A stretch of 64,000 nt of DNA, from IMG/VR virus record IMGVR_UViG_3300030099_006995, positions 1 to 64,000 of that record; one strand, written 5' to 3'. This DNA is from a virus. The notes beneath the pieces are model-generated. The model did not search any database and had not been told where the DNA came from. It worked only from the letters and a program-made list of their open reading frames with translations. Position 1 is the first letter of the stretch, and every line of letters begins with the position of its first letter. The position numbers were made by a program, and so were the translations under genes. This document shows positions 47,220 through 55,437 of the stretch, piece after piece.

Positions 47220-47225
47220 TAGACT
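47220..47225 (+). promoter_or_regulatory. TAGACT promoter-like hexamer
   Basis: 25 bases before ATG 47251, in an intergenic gap of 49 bases. Variant of the TAGAAT element. Confidence 0.45.
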
Positions 47226-47250
47226 GTCACCATACACAGGTGCCAGCAGA

Positions 47251-47691
47251 ATGGCTGTCTTTAATAAACTCAACGGCTTCGTAGAGCATCTCAGCGAAGG
47301 TGTGCATAACCTTGGCTCTGATCAACTGAAGCTGGCACTTAGCAACGTTTCTCCTGCTTCAGAAACCACTCCGCCCTCCACGGTCACAACCAATTGCGTG
47401 CTCGGCAATGTGACCGAAATCAGTTACACGGGCTTGAGTTCTCGAGATGTCACAACGACAAGCTCTGCACAAACTTCAGGTACTTATCGCCTGGTCATCT
47501 CTGATCTAACCCTCAGCAGCACGGGCACTGTCGGACCATTCCGTTACATCTACCTCTACAACGACACGCCGACTAGCCCTGCAGATCCCTTGATCGGCTA
47601 TTTCGACTACGGCGCAAACTTGACCCTTAATAACGGCGAGAGCTTGACGATCGACTTTGATCAGGCCTCTGGTGCACTGACCCTGGCGTGA
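47251..47691 (+). CDS. Virion structural protein (146 aa)
   Basis: MAVFNKLNGFVEHLSEGVHN, then LKLALSNVSPASETTPPSTV and IYLYNDTPTSPADPLIGYFD: a beta-rich phage tail or head accessory pattern that I have seen in many tailed phages. First of four virion-like genes on this plus-strand island. Confidence 0.7.
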   Translation: MAVFNKLNGFVEHLSEGVHNLGSDQLKLALSNVSPASETTPPSTVTTNCVLGNVTEISYTGLSSRDVTTTSSAQTSGTYRLVISDLTLSSTGTVGPFRYIYLYNDTPTSPADPLIGYFDYGANLTLNNGESLTIDFDQASGALTLA

Positions 47692-47714
47692 TGCCTTTAT
47701 CTAGGAAATAAGTT

Positions 47715-49724
47715 ATGACCACGGTCGCGATCTTACGCCCGGAGAGCGGCTCCTTTCATACAACCCGAAACGGCTTCTTAAGAGGAGCCCTGGATGACGT
47801 CCAGTTTGTTGGGGCAAATACTGCAAAAGCAAATACAGCAATCATGCCGGCCCATCAGGTCGGCGATTTTATTGTTGTATTTGCTTGGAACGCCAATAAC
47901 GGAACAATACCTACGGCACCCTTCCCTCCAGCTGGTCAGCCTTACTGGGAAACAATTAGGACCTTCAACAACAGTGGGCGAGGCTTAAGAGTTGCAGGAC
48001 TGCATGCAACGAGCACGACAACGCTTGTAAGCGGCTGGGCGAACTGCACAGACATCGCAGTAGCTATCTATCGGAACACAAAGGGAGCGCATGCCACAGT
48101 TGCGCTCACTTCAAGCACTAACTCAGCGAATATCGTCTATCCGGCCTACGCCGATCTAAACAACAGAACACAACCGTACATTCTTCGCTGGGCAGGACAT
48201 ACAGGCAATACCGGAGCATCGATCACCCCAAGTGGATTTACAACTCGTACGAGTACAGCTGCAATTGGCGGGGCCGCTCCTGGCATAGCACTTCACGACC
48301 AGCTTTATGCCGGCAGCGGCACTACCCTCGCCGCTGAGACCGAAACAACGAGCAGCAACGGTTCATCAGTCTCTCTGACGCTAGTTCTCGAGGCAGGAGT
48401 CAAAGGTCTATCTATTGACAGGGCTGATTACACAACGACCCTGAACGGTGACGTATACCTGCGCAGGCTTCAGGTCACGAGCCGTGACTACAACGTTGGC
48501 TTTAATCAGCACTTCACCGCATACGAGAAGTTCTTCCACGTCAGTGGTGGTGCTTTTACGTACTCGACCGGCAACCTCGACGCCCTCCGCTCATACCTTG
48601 CGAGCTTCGCCGACAGGGAGTTCCTGATTGCAGGATCCTCTGCAGAGTTCAGGCGTGATCTCAGGCCAATCATCTCGACCGGTGCATTTGCCTTTAGCGG
48701 GGCGATCGTCAACTACGCCCGTGGCTTCTTCCGAAACATCGTCACGGCGAGCGTCACCGTTACAGCAGGGAGCGTCGACAGCACGCATCAGGCTTATTTG
48801 GATGCTGTCCGGACAGACCTCTCCGTTGATCTGGACGCCGTCTTCAAGAGGGCACTTATCGAGGAAATTACCTCTGGTGGCTTCAACTCAACAATCTCTC
48901 AAGTCGGCATCCGCAACGATTCGCCTTCTCCGGCGGGTGGTGGACCTTTCACCCTTTCTGAGACAGGGCAAGGCGGAAGTGATCCCTCGCAAGCGAGCTT
49001 CCTACGGTTTCAGCACGTCAAGTACAACTCGGTCAGCAAGTCACGCGACTTAGGACTTGTCAGCAACTTTCTTGGCACTTTCAACGGGCTGATCGGATCT
49101 GAGGTTGGCTCACCGACCCTGTTCTTCAAGATGACCTTGGCAGGTGCAGCAGACCTGCGCATCACCAAGAACGTACAAAACAGGTTTACCGATCAACAAG
49201 TCTCTATCGGCATACTCGACTCTCAGCGAAAACAAGTAAAGGTCAATGATTTTGGCTTTGCGTATCAGAACGAAATCGAAAGCACCGATTTACTTGAATT
49301 TCAGGAGCCAATGCCTGCTGGCACTTACTACTTCACCGTAAGCACCAGCCAGTGGCAGAAAATTCCATACAGTGTTTCGATACAAGCAATTCGATTCAAC
49401 GAGCTCAACGGCGCAGTGGTTCTTACGGCTGCTCTTACATCTCGTTTCTCAGTCGTCAAGATTCCAGGCGTTGCTCTGCTGACTGGACCTTTCGAATCAA
49501 CAATTCCAACCAACGAATCACTCAAGAGAGCAACCGGTCATCTACTTGTAAGCAATGGATCTCGAGGCACACTTCTGATCCCTTCAGGCGTAGCTGTATG
49601 CCGAATGCTACCTAGCGGTCGCCTGAAGATGACACACAAGATTTCGTCGAAAGCAACATTGAGCTCAGCGAATGTAGCTACGCTAAGTGCAGCGCCACCT
49701 TCATACGGCGGTTACGGTCCTTGA
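47715..49724 (+). CDS. Large virion protein, fibre or tail-associated (669 aa)
   Basis: Starts at ATG 47715 after a short spacer carrying CTAGGAAAT (possible ribosome binding site). Beta-rich with many Ser/Thr/Asn: a jelly-roll-like first 220 residues, a middle part, and a C-terminal domain rich in hydrophobic strands (PAGTYYFTVSTSQWQKIPYS). Ends Tyr/Gly-rich (PPSYGGYGP). Likely a long structural or adhesin protein. Confidence 0.65.
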   Translation: MTTVAILRPESGSFHTTRNGFLRGALDDVQFVGANTAKANTAIMPAHQVGDFIVVFAWNANNGTIPTAPFPPAGQPYWETIRTFNNSGRGLRVAGLHATSTTTLVSGWANCTDIAVAIYRNTKGAHATVALTSSTNSANIVYPAYADLNNRTQPYILRWAGHTGNTGASITPSGFTTRTSTAAIGGAAPGIALHDQLYAGSGTTLAAETETTSSNGSSVSLTLVLEAGVKGLSIDRADYTTTLNGDVYLRRLQVTSRDYNVGFNQHFTAYEKFFHVSGGAFTYSTGNLDALRSYLASFADREFLIAGSSAEFRRDLRPIISTGAFAFSGAIVNYARGFFRNIVTASVTVTAGSVDSTHQAYLDAVRTDLSVDLDAVFKRALIEEITSGGFNSTISQVGIRNDSPSPAGGGPFTLSETGQGGSDPSQASFLRFQHVKYNSVSKSRDLGLVSNFLGTFNGLIGSEVGSPTLFFKMTLAGAADLRITKNVQNRFTDQQVSIGILDSQRKQVKVNDFGFAYQNEIESTDLLEFQEPMPAGTYYFTVSTSQWQKIPYSVSIQAIRFNELNGAVVLTAALTSRFSVVKIPGVALLTGPFESTIPTNESLKRATGHLLVSNGSRGTLLIPSGVAVCRMLPSGRLKMTHKISSKATLSSANVATLSAAPPSYGGYGP

Positions 49725-49766
49725 CGACGGACTGAGAAAAAAATTTCTCCTCAGATATAGAAGTCC

Positions 49767-50189
49767 ATGGCATTCTCGCAGTATTTTGCGACGCAAGTCC
49801 TCAGCTGGGTAAAGGGCTCCCCGTTCCCGACTGCGCTCTCGAATGTCTACATCTCACTGCACTCTTCTGACCCAGGGACTTCTGGGACCAGTGGCGATGT
49901 GACCAACTCCATCACAGGCTCCACCAACCGCACCACCATTTCCAGCAGCGCGCTTGGAGCTGTGGCAGGTGCTTCAGGCGGTGGCTTCGAGATCACAAAT
50001 ACAGGCGTGGTCCAGCTCACTACTTCGGCTCAAAACACCAACGCCGTCACCGTGACGCACTTTGGCGTGTGGGACCAAGCAAGTGGCGGCAACTTCCTTG
50101 CTTCTGGTCAACTCACTTCCAGCGTCGACGTGGAATTAGGTGACACCGTGCAGTTCAACATCGGCGCTATGGCCGTGCGGGTGGTCTGA
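49767..50189 (+). CDS. Virion structural protein (140 aa)
   Basis: MAFSQYFATQVLSWVKGSPF, then NVYISLHSSDPGTSGTSGD and VTVTHFGVWDQASGGNFLAS: a family common in tailed phages. Overlaps the next small gene by one base. Confidence 0.7.
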   Translation: MAFSQYFATQVLSWVKGSPFPTALSNVYISLHSSDPGTSGTSGDVTNSITGSTNRTTISSSALGAVAGASGGGFEITNTGVVQLTTSAQNTNAVTVTHFGVWDQASGGNFLASGQLTSSVDVELGDTVQFNIGAMAVRVV

Positions 50190-50320
50190 TGGCAAAAATC
50201 AAAAAGTCACTTCTCGGGCAGCCCCACAAAGATCCTGTCTACAAGAAAACTACGCAAGGCCAAGGTCGACGCAGTCGTCCGAAGCCTGGCAAGAAATTGA
50301 TGCGCGGACAAGGCAAATAA
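50189..50320 (+). CDS. Small basic protein (43 aa)
   Basis: Starts on TGATG. Lys/Arg/Gly-rich (MAKIKKSLLGQPHKDPVYKK, ending MRGQGK). Similar short basic proteins occur beside virion genes of cyanophages. Possible DNA or scaffold binding; unproven. Confidence 0.6.
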   Translation: MAKIKKSLLGQPHKDPVYKKTTQGQGRRSRPKPGKKLMRGQGK

Positions 50321-50344
50321 AGCCGTTACATTACAAAGAAAGGC

Positions 50345-50665
50345 ATGCTCTCGACTCAATATCGCCTCCGACTTGAGTTCATTTGTAAGCGCATTGCTAA
50401 CGGCGAAGAAGTCCAGCTAGACGATATGATCTGGGCTGACAAGCTCGGCAAGGCAAACCGCAGCGCTTCTGAAATGCTGCGCAAAGCTCGTCGCACTGCC
50501 AACAATCCCGACATGCAGCCCGGGAGCCTTGACGACTTCATGAATCAGATGGACATCGGCGACCCCGACCCCTCGAACCACATTGTCGACGGATTCAATA
50601 CCGTCGAAGAAATCGCCTCTTGGTTCAGCCAAGACAAGACTGACGATTGGCGTCAACGCGACTAA
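50345..50665 (+). CDS. Helical hypothetical protein (106 aa)
   Basis: RLRLEFICKRIANGEEVQLD, then KANRSASEMLRKARRTANNP: a helical protein with an acidic C-terminus (DIGDPDPSNHIVDGF). Convergent with the next minus gene by 4 bases. A similar small protein is found in cyanomyoviruses; function unknown. Confidence 0.65.
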   Translation: MLSTQYRLRLEFICKRIANGEEVQLDDMIWADKLGKANRSASEMLRKARRTANNPDMQPGSLDDFMNQMDIGDPDPSNHIVDGFNTVEEIASWFSQDKTDDWRQRD

Positions 50666-50859
50666 TCGTCGCTATGGAAGGAGACTTCCAGCATTGCCAT
50701 GCGAAAGATCCGCCGGAGCCTCCAAAGCCTTTCCTGCTCTTCTTTTTCTGCTGCTGGATAGCCAGGCCACTGCTTGTAATGAAATTCGAGTGAGTAGGCG
50801 ATCTGCCGTACTTCGTCAAGAGACAACTCCATTACAAGCCTGATGTCGTCTTCTTCCAT
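50662..50859 (-). CDS. Small hypothetical protein (65 aa)
   Basis: MEEDDIRLVMELSLDEVRQI, then SLEFHYKQWPGYPAAEKEEQ. Charged and helical. Shares a base with the endolysin stop, so made from the same mRNA. Confidence 0.6.
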   Translation of the reverse strand: MEEDDIRLVMELSLDEVRQIAYSLEFHYKQWPGYPAAEKEEQERLWRLRRIFRMAMLEVSFHSDD

Positions 50860-52031
50860 CAGTAAGACCAGATCACGGCAGGCTTAACGCCTGCCCTGGC
50901 GACAAACTCACCGTCATCTCTGGTGTCGATGTGTACAAAACCACGTCCACACCCGTCGCCAAGACCTCCTGTCCAGCGCTTTGCAAGCCACCTGTAGAAA
51001 ACCGAGCAAGACTCCCCAACTGGGTAGATGTCTAAAGCCATTCCCTTGGCGTGATACGAGCCCGGATGCCCACCAACCTGGGTATTGATCGGCTCCGGTC
51101 GGTAGCCACTGGTCACGCCTAAAGGCCCACCCCATGCCTCCCGAATCAGGCTGTATTGGCCTGCGATATAAAACAGCTCCTCTTCTTCCTTGCTGCCTAC
51201 TTGCGGACGACGACGCTTGTCGTACTGAAGTACTTGCCCAACCGTCAGATACGGGCTGAGATGCGCGCCAAAGTCACCCCAATCGACACGCTCAAATACA
51301 TCAAGACTCGGGCGTGCTGATTCCTCCTTCCAATGAGGCATGTACATAGCCCATTTTTCATTGGTATCAGCGAGAGTCACCCAGATATGGCTGTCCTCTG
51401 CAATATCCTCTACAGCAACGACTTGCAGTGACTCGCCGGTCTCAAAACCTTGTCTTCCTTCGCTGGAAAGATAACGATTCCCAATCGGGGCCTTCTTCAA
51501 GAAAGAAGAGATCAAGCAGATAAATTCCATAATCCCATCGTTCTCGCACTCCCAGAGTTCACCCTCTTTCTGACGTCGAATTTTTAGGCCTTCAAGTTCT
51601 ACACCATTTGCCTTGGTGTACTTCATCAAGACTTCAGGGACCCTGCTATAAGCCTCGCGCTTTTTAGCACCATCCTGAAGGGCATGGGTGATTGACTCGA
51701 AACCCAGCCCGCCGTAGAAATTTGGGCCAAGGTTCCAGGCAAAACTAAGCAGGACGGCTTGTCTTCTAGGTCCAAACTTATTCCACCCAGGTATCGCCAT
51801 TAAGGGCGGTACATACGTGGTTTTAAGCATGTCCTCTAGATATCTCCTACATACGTCCTTATTACAAACGTCTCCCATGCGCACAGGAGTCCCATTGGGG
51901 TAACGCGTGAGGCCAGCGCAGATCGTCGGGACCCCAACTGCATCCATGTATGCCTGGGTTTCTACTCCCTCAAATCCTTCAATCAGATTGATTGCTGTCG
52001 CTAGGGCTAGCGGTGCTATCAGGTGTGCCAT
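50859..52031 (-). CDS. Two-domain endolysin: GH24 lysozyme plus M15 peptidase
   Basis: 390 residues. N-terminal T4-lysozyme-like domain with the E-x8-D-x5-T triad (Glu21, Asp30, Thr36 in FEGVETQAYMDAVGVPT) and FAWNLGPNFYGGLG. A middle SH3-like stretch follows (DIAEDSHIWVTLADTNEKWA). The C-terminal domain is a VanY/M15-type zinc peptidase: VTSGYRPEPIN, SYHAKGMALDIYP, FVHIDTRD. It could cleave glycan and peptide bonds of the wall. The holin-like pair sits 23 kb away on the other strand. Confidence 0.85.
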   Translation of the reverse strand: MAHLIAPLALATAINLIEGFEGVETQAYMDAVGVPTICAGLTRYPNGTPVRMGDVCNKDVCRRYLEDMLKTTYVPPLMAIPGWNKFGPRRQAVLLSFAWNLGPNFYGGLGFESITHALQDGAKKREAYSRVPEVLMKYTKANGVELEGLKIRRQKEGELWECENDGIMEFICLISSFLKKAPIGNRYLSSEGRQGFETGESLQVVAVEDIAEDSHIWVTLADTNEKWAMYMPHWKEESARPSLDVFERVDWGDFGAHLSPYLTVGQVLQYDKRRRPQVGSKEEEELFYIAGQYSLIREAWGGPLGVTSGYRPEPINTQVGGHPGSYHAKGMALDIYPVGESCSVFYRWLAKRWTGGLGDGCGRGFVHIDTRDDGEFVARAGVKPAVIWSY

Positions 52032-52248
52032 CTCCGTAAATCGCTGCGAATCTCGGCCCAGCTGATATGGCTTCTTCTTTGCCTTCCCAGATATTCAGAC
52101 CGTGCCCAATAGCAGCGGAGTCCGAAAGACCCTTAGAACGCAAAATCTCAATCTGCTCAATGACACTGTCAACGTGCCGAGCAGATTGAGATTCGGTTGC
52201 GTGTGCCGACAACTCATTAAAGATGTCGTCGCTGCCGGCAAGACGCAC
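51979..52248 (-). CDS. Small hypothetical protein (89 aa)
   Basis: GTG start. MRLAGSDDIFNELSAHATES, then EQIEILRSKGLSDSAAIG; Ser/Asp-rich C-terminus. Its 3' end overlaps the endolysin start by 53 bases, so it may be a leader gene in that unit. Confidence 0.5.
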   Translation of the reverse strand: MRLAGSDDIFNELSAHATESQSARHVDSVIEQIEILRSKGLSDSAAIGHGLNIWEGKEEAISAGPRFAAIYGDGTPDSTASPSDSNQSD

Positions 52249-52271
52249 GCTTGTTAATCAGCTAGATGATC

Positions 52272-52277
52272 AATCTA
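52272..52277 (-). promoter_or_regulatory. TAGATT promoter-like hexamer (minus strand)
   Basis: 23 bases before the GTG at 52248. Single-base variant of the recurring TAGAAT. Would drive the endolysin unit. Confidence 0.45.
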
Positions 52278-52281
52278 ACGA

Positions 52282-52608
52282 TCAACCACCATAAAGACGG
52301 CGCAGGATTGCATTACCATCTTCTTGAGCCAGAGCCATCTTGGCTTGGCCGCCACCTGCATTCATTTGAATACCAGCCATGGTATTTAGAAGCAAAGCAT
52401 TTGCTTTGTTTTCAGGAGTGGCTTCACCAGCAGATTGCTGTTTTGCCATATCCATAATGGCTGCAATCTTTTGAGTGCCGGCCATCCCTGCGTCTACTTC
52501 ATCCCGCTTGGCTTGCTGCTGCATAGCCTGCTGAATTTGATAGGCGTCAGGCGAACCAGGCGACTGATCAAGAAGAAGAGCGTTGATATTTTGAGGAGGA
52601 AGATTCAT
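52282..52608 (-). CDS. Gln/Ala-rich helical protein (108 aa)
   Basis: MNLPPQNINALLLDQSPGSP, then QQAMQQQAKRDEVDAGMAGT; helical, low complexity. Lies between scaffold-like and endolysin genes; small internal or assembly protein by context. Confidence 0.55.
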   Translation of the reverse strand: MNLPPQNINALLLDQSPGSPDAYQIQQAMQQQAKRDEVDAGMAGTQKIAAIMDMAKQQSAGEATPENKANALLLNTMAGIQMNAGGGQAKMALAQEDGNAILRRLYGG

Positions 52609-52643
52609 AGAGAAAGGCCCCGGAGTCCGGGGCCACGTATTGA

Positions 52644-53693
52644 TCAGCCTTCGGAAACCAGGATCTTGCTGCGCAGAGCGTCAGGACCAGCCTGGGAAAG
52701 CATCTGCCAAGCCACAGCGGGGTTCTTGTCGCTCATAGCGCTGAAGGTTGCCCAGAAATCATCGGGACGAGCACCGGCCTGGACACCAGGCTGAGGCATG
52801 TCGATTTCAGGGCGCTTAAAGGCAGGAGCCTGGGGCGCAGGAGCCTGAGGAGCAGGTGCCTGGGCTTGAGGCTGAGGGGCGAAACGAGTTTCGTTGGCCT
52901 CGATCTCGGCACGCAGACGATCTTCAGAGGTCTCGGTCGGGTAGGGGCCTTCAGGACCGAAGAAATCGTTGACGTATGCAGCCAACATGTCGGGGTTGGT
53001 CAGCATGACGTGGTACGCAGCGTTGTCCTCAGCTGCTGCGTCGATGACTTTCTTGGCATCCTCGAGGTTGCCGGTCAGAGCCTCGACTTGCTGCAAGACG
53101 TTGGCGGTCTGCTCAGCTTGAGCCAACAGTGCATCTTCGACTACACAGGAGTAGCGATTCAGCAGTGCAGGAGCCTCAGCGCCAAAGTGCTGCAGGACTT
53201 CAAGAGTTTCGTCGCTGACGGCGGCGAGATACTCGTCGCTGACGGGTGCTGTCTGCTCGTTGCTGTAGCTCGGTGCCTGTGTCGGGGCCTGGGAGTACGC
53301 CGGCGTTGCTTGGGGAATTGAGGTCTGCAGCCCCGATACGGAAGGAGCCGCTTGGTACTGCATTTGGGCCGAACCCTGCCATGCCGCGTCCTGCGAAGGG
53401 GCTGCCTGTGGGGTCGGAGTTGAGTAGGCTGCCTGCGGTTGGGAGTTCTGCGTCGCGCTCAGACTTGCGCTCAGCCGTTCGAACGCCTGCTGCCATGGGT
53501 TGGCCTCCGGTGCCGGAGCCGCCTGTTGGTAGCTGACCGGTGCCTCCGGCTGTGGAACCGAAGGAATCTGGTACGAAGGTTGGGCGTTCTGGGCCGGCGC
53601 TGATTGGTAAGCCTGCGTCGGCGCGGGCGCGCTCGATGGGATCGAGGCTTGCGGGGTCACTTGAGCCTGGGGCGTCTGAATACTGTCCTGCAT
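52644..53693 (-). CDS. Scaffolding-like protein, Pro/Gln/Ala-rich
   Basis: 349 residues. The first 150 are Pro/Gln/Ala/Ser-rich and probably flexible (SIPSSAPAPTQAYQSAPAQN); the middle is a coiled-coil-like helix (EQTANVLQQVEALTGNLEDA); the end contains a Pro/Ala run and KRPEIDMPQPG, then a final helix. Position after the portal suits a capsid scaffold. Its first 165 codons lie over the portal C-terminus in another frame. Confidence 0.65.
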   Translation of the reverse strand: MQDSIQTPQAQVTPQASIPSSAPAPTQAYQSAPAQNAQPSYQIPSVPQPEAPVSYQQAAPAPEANPWQQAFERLSASLSATQNSQPQAAYSTPTPQAAPSQDAAWQGSAQMQYQAAPSVSGLQTSIPQATPAYSQAPTQAPSYSNEQTAPVSDEYLAAVSDETLEVLQHFGAEAPALLNRYSCVVEDALLAQAEQTANVLQQVEALTGNLEDAKKVIDAAAEDNAAYHVMLTNPDMLAAYVNDFFGPEGPYPTETSEDRLRAEIEANETRFAPQPQAQAPAPQAPAPQAPAFKRPEIDMPQPGVQAGARPDDFWATFSAMSDKNPAVAWQMLSQAGPDALRSKILVSEG

Positions 53694-55428
53694 AAGTCAA
53701 CTCACGCTTAAGGAAATCAAGCGCGCGGTAAATGAAGTTTGTGAGATCCAACTTGGGATCCGCAAGCAACGGCAAGTCGGGTGCCTGCGGATGGGGGACC
53801 TGACGCATGTTTTCAATCAGCGTCAGGAATGTGCCAATACTCTGTTGTGTGGCTTGGGCCATTCGGAATGGATAGCCACTGAGCATTGCGCTTCTCTCTT
53901 CATCTGTTTTATCAGGGAAGAGATAACGCAGGGCCTCGATGGAGTTAACACCGAGCTCCTGAAGGTTACGAACAACAATGCTTGAGTTAAGTATATCCTC
54001 TGTACCGTCCTCGAAGACGGGACCTTTCCATCGCCATTCAATCCTTCGATCACCATCAGGTATAAGTCCTACGACCCCCTGAGGCAAAGATCGGGACTGA
54101 ATGGCATTACCAATCTCGACCTCAAGAGTTCCCTCGTACTCTTTAGAAATCTGCTGGTAAGCGGTGACCGCCTCATCAAAGGTCGCGCCATCCGGGAAGT
54201 CCTCGCGAATTGGTGCTGGTGGTTGATTCAGGCCAACAGCTGCAGCGAAAGATTGCCGGAAAATCTTCTCTTCATTGAAGATAATCAGAGACAGCATTTT
54301 GCAGAGGCCATAGGTCAAAAGACCTCGGCAACGACGTGTAGCAGATGTCGCGGCACGTCCATAGAGAGACTTGATCTCATAGGCGGTAGCACCAGCCGTA
54401 ATACCCAGCTCATCGACACCACCAAGAGCGGTCCGAATCTCTTCTCGGTACTGGCGCGCGTAAAGGTTCTGATCACCTGAAACAGCATCAGGAGTCAGGT
54501 AGGCGGCACGGTCAGTTGGCTCAATGTTGGCGATGATCCGGGGCACCTTCATGCCACCGCCGGCGGCGCCACCCATGGGCGAACTCACCCGTGTTGACGG
54601 GCGATTCGAGGCGTAGAAGCCTGCTTGTGAGCTGATCGTTGGGCGAGCGCCTTCCTCGTCACCGCTGTCAACGAGGTCATGCTTAGGCCGACTCGACAAC
54701 AGAGTCGGGTTGCCGAAGAAATGGATATTGGTTCGAATGTTCTTGACCAGGTCGTCGTGGGTGACGATCTGCTCAGCCAGCCAGTCAAACTCGCCAGTTG
54801 CGTCCATCCCTGTGGAGCGCATGCTGTTGAACGACTCAACGGCAGGGATAAAGCCCAAGCTGTTGGTCAGCGTGCGGGTCTTGTTGGCCGCAAAGGCCAT
54901 GGTTTGGGTATTTGCGTCAAACGATGGCTTTTCGTTTGTGATCGTTTCCTTGATCTCGTCACGACGGACCCGCAGCTTGACGTAGCGCTCCGAGCCACCT
55001 TGCAAGGTCTGCGCGGAAGGTCCTGAGAGGCTGTCACGGACGGTGAATGAATAGATCAGCTCGATCTCGTCGAGCTCACCCATTGCGTCGTAATAAGCGC
55101 GGTAATTATCCGCGCTGAACCACATGATCCGATATGTGTCCTTAATCGGGCGGAAATAAAACAGACCTTTGCCATCAATGAGGAAGTCATCAACGATGCC
55201 CTCTAGGCGAGTATCAATCTCGTTCTCTTCAATGATCTGGGACAGGAACTGCTTCCTAAATCCGTAAGTATCTTGCGCGGGGTAAAACTCCAGACCCTGG
55301 CGCAACATGAACAGCTTCATCTGCGAGAGATGACTGTTCACGATCATCGTGTCAGTACCTGATCCGCCGTCACGCTTTCTGGCCGCTTCGAGAATGCGGC
55401 GGAAGCGGTCTTGAATGCCTTGGCTCAT
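53200..55428 (-). CDS. Portal protein
   Basis: 742 residues. Portal-like order: an N-terminal helical part (MKLFMLRQGLEFYPAQDTYG, GFRKQFLSQIIEENEIDTRL), the strand YIMW-type segment TYRIMWFSADNYRAYYDAMG, then the long crown (ADPKLDLTNFIYRALDFLKR). The last 165 residues are Gly/Ser/Pro/Arg-rich and end in a run of Arg (RQRRVSRRRQRRNS); they overlap the scaffold gene. It forms the 12-subunit ring that terminase loads DNA through. 9 bases separate it from terL. Confidence 0.8.
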   Translation of the reverse strand: MSQGIQDRFRRILEAARKRDGGSGTDTMIVNSHLSQMKLFMLRQGLEFYPAQDTYGFRKQFLSQIIEENEIDTRLEGIVDDFLIDGKGLFYFRPIKDTYRIMWFSADNYRAYYDAMGELDEIELIYSFTVRDSLSGPSAQTLQGGSERYVKLRVRRDEIKETITNEKPSFDANTQTMAFAANKTRTLTNSLGFIPAVESFNSMRSTGMDATGEFDWLAEQIVTHDDLVKNIRTNIHFFGNPTLLSSRPKHDLVDSGDEEGARPTISSQAGFYASNRPSTRVSSPMGGAAGGGMKVPRIIANIEPTDRAAYLTPDAVSGDQNLYARQYREEIRTALGGVDELGITAGATAYEIKSLYGRAATSATRRCRGLLTYGLCKMLSLIIFNEEKIFRQSFAAAVGLNQPPAPIREDFPDGATFDEAVTAYQQISKEYEGTLEVEIGNAIQSRSLPQGVVGLIPDGDRRIEWRWKGPVFEDGTEDILNSSIVVRNLQELGVNSIEALRYLFPDKTDEERSAMLSGYPFRMAQATQQSIGTFLTLIENMRQVPHPQAPDLPLLADPKLDLTNFIYRALDFLKRELTYAGQYSDAPGSSDPASLDPIERARADAGLPISAGPERPTFVPDSFGSTAGGTGQLPTGGSGTGGQPMAAGVRTAERKSERDAELPTAGSLLNSDPTGSPFAGRGMAGFGPNAVPSGSFRIGAADLNSPSNAGVLPGPDTGTELQQRADSTRQRRVSRRRQRRNS

Positions 55429-55437
55429 ACTTCTATG

